A DNA stretch of 5,561 nt, taken from positions 1-5,561 of the forward strand of contig JASHUX010000046.1 in the NCBI GenBank assembly GCA_030039775.1. The letters are read 5' to 3'. Positions 1 to 5,046 of the stretch are shown here, piece after piece. Both the position numbers and the translations under genes were made by a program. Origin of the DNA: Alphaproteobacteria bacterium (GTDB lineage: Bacteria; Pseudomonadota; Alphaproteobacteria; ATCC43930; CGMCC-115725). How positions within the stretch are numbered: the stretch's first letter is position 1; every line of letters begins with the position of its first letter. The notes beneath the pieces are model-generated. The model was not told the DNA's origin, made no database searches, and saw only the letters and a list, made by a program, of their open reading frames with translations.

Positions 1-1
1 G

Positions 2-892
2 GCGGAATCGGATTTGGTTCTGGTGCTCGACAGCGAAGTGCCGTGGGTGCCGGTGCGCGAGCATCCGGCGCCGGGCGCGCGTATCGTGCAGATCGGCGCC
101 GACCCCACCTTCGCGCGCTATCCAATCCGCAGTTTCCAATCTGACCTCGCCATTGCCGCCAACCCCGAGCCGACGTTGCGGGCGCTCGACCAGGCGCTGT
201 CCGCGAAACTGCCGGCCGATGACAAGAAACTGGCGGCGCGGCGCAAGGCGGTGGGCGACCGCACCGCGGCGCAGCGTCAGCGTTGGGCCGAGGATGCCGC
301 CAAAGCGGGGCAGGGCGCCGATATCAATTATTTCTGGTTCAGCCATTGCGTCGACGAAGCCGCGGGGCCGGACGCGATCATCGTCAACGAATATCCGTTC
401 CGCCTTGAAATGGGCCGGCGCGAAAAGCCGGGCACGTTCTTCGCAACCAGCCCCGCCGGCGGGCTCGGCTGGGGCTTCGGCGCCGCGATCGGCGCCAAGC
501 TCGCGGCGCCGGACAAGCTCGTGGTCGCGACCTTGGGCGACGGGTCCTACATGTTCGCCAATCCGACCGCATGCCATTTCGTAGCGCACGCGCAGAACCT
601 GCCGCTGTTGACGGTGATCTACAACAACGCGATCTGGAACGCGGTGAAGATGTCGACGCTCGGCATCTACGGCGCGGGTGCGGCGGCGCGCGCCCAAGGC
701 AAGATCCTCGCCGACCTCACGCCCAGCCCGCAGTACGAGAAGCTGGTCGAGGCCTCGGGCGGCGTCGGCTTCCGTGTCGACAAGCCGGCCGACCTGCCGG
801 GCGTTCTAAAGCGCGCGATCGAGGTCGTGACCAAGGAAAAGCGTCAGGCGCTGGTCAACGTCGTCGCCGGCGCCGCCGGCCGCGTGGCGTAA
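2..892 (+). CDS. TPP-dependent enzyme, acetolactate synthase/benzoylformate decarboxylase superfamily (3' part)
   Basis: The reading frame is open from the window edge, so the N-terminal pyrimidine-binding domain is missing and 296 residues plus the TAA stop (890-892) are visible. The first ~60 residues (segments VLVLDSEVPW and IVQIGADP) look like the end of the central TPP-enzyme domain. The rest is the pyrophosphate-binding C-terminal domain: TSPAGGLGWGFGAAIGAKLA leads into the TPP/Mg motif GDG-X26-NN, with GDG at bases 536-544 and NN at 623-628. Enzymes of this fold cleave or join C-C bonds next to a 2-oxo acid carbonyl (decarboxylases, carboligases, acetolactate synthase). The family is secure but the substrate is not. 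The two Rieske oxygenases downstream favour a catabolic role over branched-chain amino acid synthesis; that is inference. TTG at 14 could be read as a start, but conserved-looking sequence runs upstream of it and a protein starting there would lack the first domain, so I treat the gene as truncated by the window. Confidence 0.88.
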   Translation, partial: AESDLVLVLDSEVPWVPVREHPAPGARIVQIGADPTFARYPIRSFQSDLAIAANPEPTLRALDQALSAKLPADDKKLAARRKAVGDRTAAQRQRWAEDAAKAGQGADINYFWFSHCVDEAAGPDAIIVNEYPFRLEMGRREKPGTFFATSPAGGLGWGFGAAIGAKLAAPDKLVVATLGDGSYMFANPTACHFVAHAQNLPLLTVIYNNAIWNAVKMSTLGIYGAGAAARAQGKILADLTPSPQYEKLVEASGGVGFRVDKPADLPGVLKRAIEVVTKEKRQALVNVVAGAAGRVA

Positions 893-900
893 CCACGTGG
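880..900 (+). terminator. Hairpin enclosing the TPP-gene stop codon (possible weak terminator or attenuator)
   Basis: CCGCGTGG (880-887) pairs with CCACGTGG (893-900) over 8 bp with one G-U pair, leaving the 5-nt loop CGTAA. The TAA stop codon of the TPP gene is the end of that loop. No T-tract follows (ATGCCTTGG), so it is not a canonical intrinsic terminator. It could stall transcription, protect the upstream mRNA end, or be a chance structure in GC-rich sequence. Confidence 0.4.
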
Positions 901-905
901 ATGCC

Positions 906-934
906 TTGGTGGCCTGAAAATGTTGCGCTAGAAT
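906..934 (+). promoter_or_regulatory. Candidate sigma70-type promoter for the oxygenase pair
   Basis: TTGGTG (906-911) and TAGAAT (929-934) are separated by exactly 17 bp. The -10 box matches TATAAT at 5 of 6 positions; the -35 keeps only the TTG core. Transcription would start near 941, giving a short leader that still includes the Shine-Dalgarno at 946-951. It is the only good match I saw in the 66-bp gap. Read-through from the TPP gene remains possible. Confidence 0.35.
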
Positions 935-945
935 CGCGTGCCTTC

Positions 946-951
946 AGGGAG
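946..951 (+). promoter_or_regulatory. Ribosome binding site that fixes the TTG start of the first oxygenase
   Basis: AGGGAG lies 7 nt before the TTG at 959. An in-frame GTG at 938 has no such site before it. The protein starting at the TTG aligns from residue 1 with the second oxygenase (MFVRNTWY against MFIRNAWY). Confidence 0.7.
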
Positions 952-958
952 AACGCGC

Positions 959-1993
959 TTGTTTGTTCGCAACACATGGTATGTCGCCGCTTGGGCCGAC
1001 GAACTCGCCGACAAGCCGCTCGCGCGCCGCGTCTGCGACGAGGCCGTGGTGATGTTCCGCGACAAATCGGGCAAGGCCGCCGCCATCGCCGACCGTTGCT
1101 GCCATCGCGGCACGCCTTTGTCGCTCGGTGAGATCGTGGATGGCGGGCTGCAATGCGGCTATCACGGCATGGTGTTCGACGGCATGGGTAAGTGCGTTCA
1201 CATCCCGGGTCAGGAGAAGATTCCGCAAAGCGCATCGGTGCCGGCTTATCCGCTGGTTGAGCGCGACCATTTCCTGTGGATTTGGATGGGCGAGGCGACT
1301 AACGCCGATCCCGCACGCATTCCCGACGTCTCCTATCACAACGACCCGCGGTGGCCGGAGCGGCACGGCCGCCTCGCGATCGCCGGCTCGTATTTGCTGA
1401 TGATCGATAATCTGATGGACCTGACGCATGTCGGCTACGTCCATCGCCGCACCGTCGGCGGCAATCCGGCCCAGCATGTCGACGCGCGGATGACCGTCGC
1501 ACCGACACAGGACGGGTTGCACTTCACCCGCTGGATGCTCAATTCCCCGCCGCCCCCAACCTATGTAAAGGCCTACGGCTTCAAGGGCGGCATCGATCGT
1601 TGGCAGGATTTCGAGTGGCTCGCGCCGTCCAACGTGCGGCAATGGAACGGCGCCAAGGATGCCGGCACCGGGGCTTATGAGGGCAACCGCGAGGGCGGTT
1701 TCCAGTTTCGCGTCTTCCACGCGCTGACGCCGGAGACGGAAACCAGCTGCAATTATTTCTTCGCGACCGCCAACGGTTGGGCGCCCCACGACGACGCCGC
1801 GTTGGACTTGTTCTTCCGCGAGAGCCGCGAAACGTTCGTCGAGGACAAAGAGATTGTCGAGCGGCAGCAGGCGCGCTTGAGCGAGTTCGGCGAGGACTGG
1901 CTCGTGGATATCGTCTCCGACGCGACGCGCATCCGCATGCGCCGGTTCTTGAATCAGATGCTGGACAACGAACGCCGCCTCGCGGCGGAGTAA
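959..1993 (+). CDS. Rieske non-haem iron oxygenase, VanA/dicamba monooxygenase-like, copy 1
   Basis: This is probably the terminal oxygenase subunit (344 aa, cytoplasmic, no signal peptide or membrane segment) of a Rieske monooxygenase. Members of the family use O2 and reductase-supplied electrons for O- or N-demethylation or hydroxylation, mostly of aromatic substrates. The N-terminal Rieske domain has the [2Fe-2S] ligands C47-x-H49 and C66-x2-H69, in CCHRGTPLS and CGYHGMVFDG. The catalytic domain has N151-x2-D154-x2-H157-x4-H162, supplying the bridging Asp and two iron-binding His; D296 in FVEDKEIVE is the probable third iron ligand. Length fits the short VanA-type alpha subunits. The TTG start is chosen from the RBS and from alignment with copy 2. 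An identical C-terminal LAAE and roughly 70-75% identity by eye mark the two as recent paralogues. Substrate unknown; no reductase gene lies in the window. Confidence 0.88.
   Translation: MFVRNTWYVAAWADELADKPLARRVCDEAVVMFRDKSGKAAAIADRCCHRGTPLSLGEIVDGGLQCGYHGMVFDGMGKCVHIPGQEKIPQSASVPAYPLVERDHFLWIWMGEATNADPARIPDVSYHNDPRWPERHGRLAIAGSYLLMIDNLMDLTHVGYVHRRTVGGNPAQHVDARMTVAPTQDGLHFTRWMLNSPPPPTYVKAYGFKGGIDRWQDFEWLAPSNVRQWNGAKDAGTGAYEGNREGGFQFRVFHALTPETETSCNYFFATANGWAPHDDAALDLFFRESRETFVEDKEIVERQQARLSEFGEDWLVDIVSDATRIRMRRFLNQMLDNERRLAAE
1149..1183 (+). repeat. 35-bp block identical between the two oxygenase genes (first copy)
   Basis: Bases 1149-1183 and 2204-2238 are identical over 35 bp, at the 1055-bp offset separating the two start codons. 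The block encodes the second Rieske ligand pair, CGYHGMVFDG. Flanking bases differ at silent and coding positions, so identity reflects strong constraint, recent gene conversion, or both. Confidence 0.85.
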
Positions 1994-2003
1994 GACGAGC
2001 GCG

Positions 2004-2008
2004 GGAGG
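2004..2008 (+). promoter_or_regulatory. Strong Shine-Dalgarno for the second oxygenase
   Basis: GGAGG sits 5 nt before the ATG at 2014, inside the 20-bp gap after copy 1. It rules out the much longer in-frame reading that would begin within copy 1, and indicates that copy 2 is translated from the same transcript with its own efficient initiation. Confidence 0.75.
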
Positions 2009-2013
2009 AAAGC

Positions 2014-3051
2014 ATGTTCATCCGCAATGCCTGGTACATCGCGGCGTGGGACGACGAGCTGACCGACAAGCCGCTGGCGCGGCGCATCCTCAACGAGCCC
2101 GTCGTGCTGTTCCGCGACAAATCGGGCAACGCCTCCGCCATCGCCGACCGCTGCTGCCATCGGGGCACGCCGCTCTCCCTCGGCGAGGTGGTCGAGGGCG
2201 GATTGCAATGCGGCTATCACGGCATGGTGTTCGACGGCGCCGGAAAGTGCGTCCACATTCCGGGCCAGGACAAGATTCCCGACAGGGCGTTCGTGCCGGC
2301 CTATCCGTTGGTCGAGCGCGATCGCTTCCTTTGGATTTGGATGGGCGAGGCGGCGAAGGCCGATCCGGCGCGGATCGTCGATGTGCCGTGGCATCGCGAC
2401 GCCGCCCGTTGGGGCCATCGCCATGCCGTGATGCCGATCAAGGGCCACTACATGCTTATGATCGACAATCTCATGGACCTGACGCATCTGGGCTATGTCC
2501 ACAAGCGCACCGTTGGCGGTAACCCGTCGCAGCATGTCGACGCCAAGATGGAAACATCGCGTACCCAGAACGGCGTGCGCTTCACGCGCTGGATGCTGAA
2601 CTCGCCGCCGCCGCCCACCTACAAGGCCGCTTACGGATTCAAGGGTACTGTCGATCGCTGGCAGGAATTCGAATGGGTGGCGCCGTCAAGCGTGCTGCAA
2701 TGGACCGGTGCCAAGGATGCGGGACAGGGCGCCTATGAGGGCAATCGCGAGGACGGCTTCGAGTTCAAAATTTTCCACGGCCTGACGCCGGAGACCGAAA
2801 CGAGCTGCCTCTATTTCTGGGCGGCCTCGATCGGATTCAAGCAACACGACGCGAAGGCGAACGACGATTTCGCTGAGGCGCTGCGCGTCACCTTCATCGA
2901 AGACAAGGACATCGTCGAGGAGCAGCAGCGCCGCCTCAGCGAGTTCGGCGAGGACTGGCTGGTCAATATCGTCTCAGACGGCACGCGCATGCAGATGCGC
3001 CGCGTGTTCAACGATCTACTGGCAGACGAACAGAAGCTGGCGGCGGAGTAG
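2014..3051 (+). CDS. Rieske non-haem iron oxygenase, VanA/dicamba monooxygenase-like, copy 2
   Basis: Second member of the tandem pair (345 aa), 20 bp after copy 1 and almost certainly co-transcribed. Rieske ligands are C47, H49, C66 and H69; the catalytic motif is N152-x2-D155-x2-H158-x4-H163, with D297 (FIEDKDIVE) as probable third ligand, so it should be an active oxygenase rather than a decayed copy. About 100 of the first 130 residues match copy 1. Differences concentrate around residues 123-145 and 176-190 and at 264-290, where copy 1 reads NYFFATANGW and copy 2 LYFWAASIGF. In this family such parts of the catalytic domain help shape the substrate pocket, so the copies may differ in substrate or regiospecificity, or form a mixed trimer; this is inference. 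An alternative is simple duplication for dosage. Electron donors must be encoded elsewhere. Confidence 0.9.
   Translation: MFIRNAWYIAAWDDELTDKPLARRILNEPVVLFRDKSGNASAIADRCCHRGTPLSLGEVVEGGLQCGYHGMVFDGAGKCVHIPGQDKIPDRAFVPAYPLVERDRFLWIWMGEAAKADPARIVDVPWHRDAARWGHRHAVMPIKGHYMLMIDNLMDLTHLGYVHKRTVGGNPSQHVDAKMETSRTQNGVRFTRWMLNSPPPPTYKAAYGFKGTVDRWQEFEWVAPSSVLQWTGAKDAGQGAYEGNREDGFEFKIFHGLTPETETSCLYFWAASIGFKQHDAKANDDFAEALRVTFIEDKDIVEEQQRRLSEFGEDWLVNIVSDGTRMQMRRVFNDLLADEQKLAAE
2204..2238 (+). repeat. 35-bp block identical between the two oxygenase genes (second copy)
   Basis: Partner of the block at 1149-1183, lying in the Rieske domain of copy 2. With other shorter identical stretches, such as the one encoding EFGEDWL near each 3' end, it could serve for unequal recombination between the tandem genes. 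Confidence 0.85.
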
Positions 3052-3056
3052 GACAG

Positions 3057-3121
3057 CTATCAGGTATCAGTTTTCAGTGATCAGTACGAACCCCGATCAC
3101 CGTTGACTGACAACCGACAAC
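3057..3121. repeat. Heptad repeats in the convergent gap, extending into the 3' end of hslO
   Basis: Four back-to-back 7-bp units ending in TCAG occupy 3057-3084: CTATCAG, GTATCAG, TTTTCAG, TGATCAG. After a short interruption, related units TGACAAC and CGACAAC lie at 3108-3121. GTGATC (3077-3082) and GATCAC (3095-3100) form a perfect 6-bp inverted repeat with a 12-nt loop between the converging genes; it might act as a weak bidirectional stop but has no clear T-tract. Heptad sequence of this TGACAAC/TCAGTGA kind recurs in intergenic regions of many bacteria. The right-hand units lie inside the hslO reading frame. Confidence 0.6.
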
Positions 3122-4005
3122 TTGTTCCGGTCGTCTTCGGTGAAATCGTACCGCGTGTTGCAAAACTCGCAAGTGACGCTGATCCGCCCATCCACGACCA
3201 TGTCGTCGAGGTCGGCGGGCGGCAGCGCGCGGAGCACGCGCTCAACCCGCTCGCGCGAGCAGCGGCATTTGGCCTGGAGATACCGCGTGCGGTGGACGCG
3301 TACCCCCGGCTCGTTGAACAGGCGGTAAAGCAGACGGTCGGGCGGCAGCGCCCCGTCGGTCAACTCGGCGTCGCTGCACGAGCTCATCAGAATCACCGCG
3401 TTGCGCCACACCTCCTCGCCGTCGATGGTGCCCGCGAGCGCGTCGGGAATGCGTTCGATCATCAGCCCGCCGCCGCGCCAATGCCGGTCCGGTCCACGCG
3501 CGACCGCGAGCTTGAGGCCGGCGTCGATCTGCTCCGATTGGCGGAAATAATGGTGTGCGCAATCGGCCAGCGTCGCGCCGACCAGCTCGACCAAGCCCTG
3601 ATAGCGCTCCGTGTCGTCCCCTTGGTCGACGGTGAACGCGAGATAGCCCGCGCCCAAAAGCGTCGGCACCGGCGCCCGAGTGAGGGTGGCCTGTGCCAGA
3701 CGCGCGGCGTCGAACTGGGCGTAGCCGCGGACGTGACCGGCTGCGCTCACGTCGGCGACGAGGAGGCGTACGGGTCCGTCGCCCTTGGTCTGCAATGTAA
3801 AGACGCCGTCATACTTCAATGCGCGCGCCAGCGTCACCGCCAGTACTATCGCCTGGCCCAGCATGCGCGCCACGGGCTCGGGATAATCGTGCTGGCCGAG
3901 AATCCGGTCGAGCAGCGGACCCAGCCGCACCATCCGCCCTTTGAGTCGCGTCTCGCCCACGGCAAACGGCAGAACAAGGTCGTCGGGGATTGGGGTGGTC
4001 GGCAT
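3097..4005 (-). CDS. hslO: Hsp33 redox-regulated molecular chaperone
   Basis: The product (302 aa) is a cytoplasmic holdase chaperone. In the family, four Cys bind zinc when reduced; oxidation releases zinc, forms disulfides, unfolds the linker and switches on binding of unfolding proteins. All four Cys are present as C247-x-C249 and C279-x2-C282, with 29 residues between pairs, within the usual CXC-X27-32-CXXC spacing. The N-terminal part, with GPVRLLVADVSAAGHVRGYA near residues 77-96, matches the Hsp33 core. Start ATG at 4005; only a weak GAGG lies just upstream, unusually close to it. The last residues (SVVSQR) and the TGA stop come from heptad-repeat-like DNA, so the original 3' end was probably replaced or rewritten. 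The tail after the last Cys is 20 residues, still normal for the family. Lies downstream of argF, 138 bp apart across a palindromic repeat. Confidence 0.95.
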   Translation of the reverse strand: MPTTPIPDDLVLPFAVGETRLKGRMVRLGPLLDRILGQHDYPEPVARMLGQAIVLAVTLARALKYDGVFTLQTKGDGPVRLLVADVSAAGHVRGYAQFDAARLAQATLTRAPVPTLLGAGYLAFTVDQGDDTERYQGLVELVGATLADCAHHYFRQSEQIDAGLKLAVARGPDRHWRGGGLMIERIPDALAGTIDGEEVWRNAVILMSSCSDAELTDGALPPDRLLYRLFNEPGVRVHRTRYLQAKCRCSRERVERVLRALPPADLDDMVVDGRISVTCEFCNTRYDFTEDDRNKLSVVSQR

Positions 4006-4143
4006 GGCCTCGTCCGCTCACACAAAAATCTTTCGTCGTCCCTGCGAAAGCACGGGCCCAGAATAACATGCAAGTCGCTTACCTGGATTCCGACTTTTGC
4101 GGGAATGACGAATTAGGTAGTCATCGGAGGGAAGAAAAGTACC
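4006..4143. other. 138-bp argF-hslO intergenic region
   Basis: Apart from the palindromic repeat, this gap shows no gene. On the minus strand I found no convincing -35/-10 pair ahead of hslO and no hairpin with a T-tract after argF. Whether hslO is expressed by read-through from the arg genes or from a promoter of its own is therefore not decided by the sequence. Confidence 0.5.
4034..4112. repeat. Degenerate palindromic extragenic repeat between argF and hslO
   Basis: The left arm (4034-4062) begins TCGTCGTCCCTGCGAAAGC; the right arm (about 4084-4112) ends TTTTGCGGGAATGACGA. Taken as inverted arms they agree at about 19 of 29 positions, mostly differing by transitions, around a spacer of about 20 bp. 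Each arm can fold on its own: CCCTGC-GAAA-GCACGGG on the left with one bulge, ATTCC...GGAAT on the right. The right arm resembles the widespread extragenic repeat CTGGATTCCCGC...GCGGGAATGACG, whose plus-strand reading gives WIPAFAGMT-like peptides; here it reads WIPTFAGMT. It is likely an old, decayed REP/MITE-like element. Its hairpins could affect read-through from argF to hslO. Confidence 0.65.
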
Positions 4144-5046
4144 CTACCCCAAACACCAGGCGAGGATGCCTTTTTGCGCGTGGAGACGGTTTTCGGCTTC
4201 GTCCCACACCGCGGATTGCGGCCCGTCGATGACGCCCGCGGTGACCTCTAGGCCGCGCTTTGCCGGTAAGCAGTGCATGAAGATCGCCGACGATTTGGCA
4301 CGCGCCATCAGCTTCTCGTCGACACGATACGGCGCCAAAAGATTATGCCGCTTCTCGGCGTCGCCGTTGCCCATCGACACCCACGTGTCCGTGACGATGC
4401 AGTCGGCGCTGGCGGCGGCTTCCTGGGCGTCTTCGGTGACGCTGACCTTGCCGCCTTCGCGCGCCGCCCAGTCGAGTAGCTTCTTCGGCGGGCGCAATGA
4501 CTCGGGGCAGGCGACGCGCAACATGAAATCGAACCGCACGGCGGCGTGGATCCAGCTATTGGCGACATTGTTGCCGTCGCCGCTCCACGCCACGATCTTG
4601 TCCTTGGCCGGGCCGAGCCGCTCTTCCAGCGTCATGATGTCGGCCATGAGCTGGCATGGGTGCGAGTGGTCGGTGAGGCCGTTGATCACCGGCACCTCGG
4701 CGTGGGCCGCCAGCTCGTCGAGATTGGCGGCACGGCCGGTGCGGACCATCACGGCATCGACATAGCGCGACATGACGCGCGCGGTGTCGGCCCAGGTCTC
4801 GCCGCGGCCGACCTGGCTGCCCTTTTCGTCGAGCACCACCACGTCGCCGCCGAGCTGCTTCATCGCGACCTCGAACGAGACGCGGGTACGGGTCGAGGGC
4901 TTCTCGAAAATCATCGCGAGAAACTTGCCCGCCGCCGGCTTGCCGTTGAGCCGGCCGGCTTTGTAGGCCGCGCCCATGTCGAGCATGCGGCGCAGCTCCG
5001 CCGCCGCGACGCGGTCGAGATCGAGGAAATGCCGCGGCGTGCTCAT
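4144..5046 (-). CDS. argF: Ornithine carbamoyltransferase
   Basis: The enzyme (300 aa) joins carbamoyl phosphate and ornithine to give citrulline and phosphate, the sixth step of arginine synthesis, in the cytoplasm. Family motifs appear in order: STRTR at residues 51-55 (carbamoyl phosphate binding), VRTG 101-104, HPCQLMAD 129-136, the [10 protein letters not shown] segment 156-165, D220-x-W-x-SMG 226 (ornithine loop) and HCLP 258-261 (catalytic Cys). The length is typical of complete OTCases. The start is ATG at 5046, overlapping the argD stop in an ATGA junction; an in-frame ATG at 5064 would add only six residues (MDIRSG) and lies deeper in argD. No clear Shine-Dalgarno precedes the ATG, so initiation probably depends on ribosomes finishing argD. 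The preceding argD supports the biosynthetic rather than the catabolic (arcB) form. Confidence 0.96.
   Translation of the reverse strand: MSTPRHFLDLDRVAAAELRRMLDMGAAYKAGRLNGKPAAGKFLAMIFEKPSTRTRVSFEVAMKQLGGDVVVLDEKGSQVGRGETWADTARVMSRYVDAVMVRTGRAANLDELAAHAEVPVINGLTDHSHPCQLMADIMTLEERLGPAKDKIVAWSGDGNNVANSWIHAAVRFDFMLRVACPESLRPPKKLLDWAAREGGKVSVTEDAQEAAASADCIVTDTWVSMGNGDAEKRHNLLAPYRVDEKLMARAKSSAIFMHCLPAKRGLEVTAGVIDGPQSAVWDEAENRLHAQKGILAWCLG
5043..5046 (-). promoter_or_regulatory. ATGA stop/start overlap, argD to argF
   Basis: Read on the minus strand, the four bases ATGA contain the ATG of argF (5046-5044) and the TGA of argD (5045-5043). This overlap commonly gives translational coupling, which would keep the two arginine enzymes at linked levels. 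Confidence 0.85.

Noticed and set aside
938..958. GTG start adding seven residues to the first oxygenase
   Set aside because: No Shine-Dalgarno precedes it, the added residues have no counterpart in copy 2, and AGGGAG is placed correctly for the TTG at 959.
571..1131. Plus-strand frame crossing the end of the TPP gene and the start of the oxygenase
   Set aside because: Arg/Gly-rich shadow translation overlapping two well-supported genes in other frames, with no motif.
944..1789. Minus-strand open frame of 281 codons opposite the first oxygenase
   Set aside because: High GC content produces long antisense frames here; a similar antisense frame appears at 1954-2535 opposite copy 2. Both mirror conserved Rieske sequence and show no independent domain.
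1777..2013. N-terminal extension of the second oxygenase starting inside the first
   Set aside because: It would overlap copy 1 by over 200 bp in another frame. The ATG at 2014 has GGAGG before it and aligns with residue 1 of copy 1.
3052..3121. CRISPR-like repeat array
   Set aside because: The units are only 7 bp with no spacers of constant length between them; this is a short tandem or heptad repeat, not a CRISPR.
3103..4116. Long plus-strand open frame of 337 codons opposite hslO
   Set aside because: It is the antisense of a well-supported Hsp33 gene with all four Cys ligands. Its C-terminal WIPTFAGMT peptide comes from translating the palindromic repeat, and the protein shows no recognisable domain.
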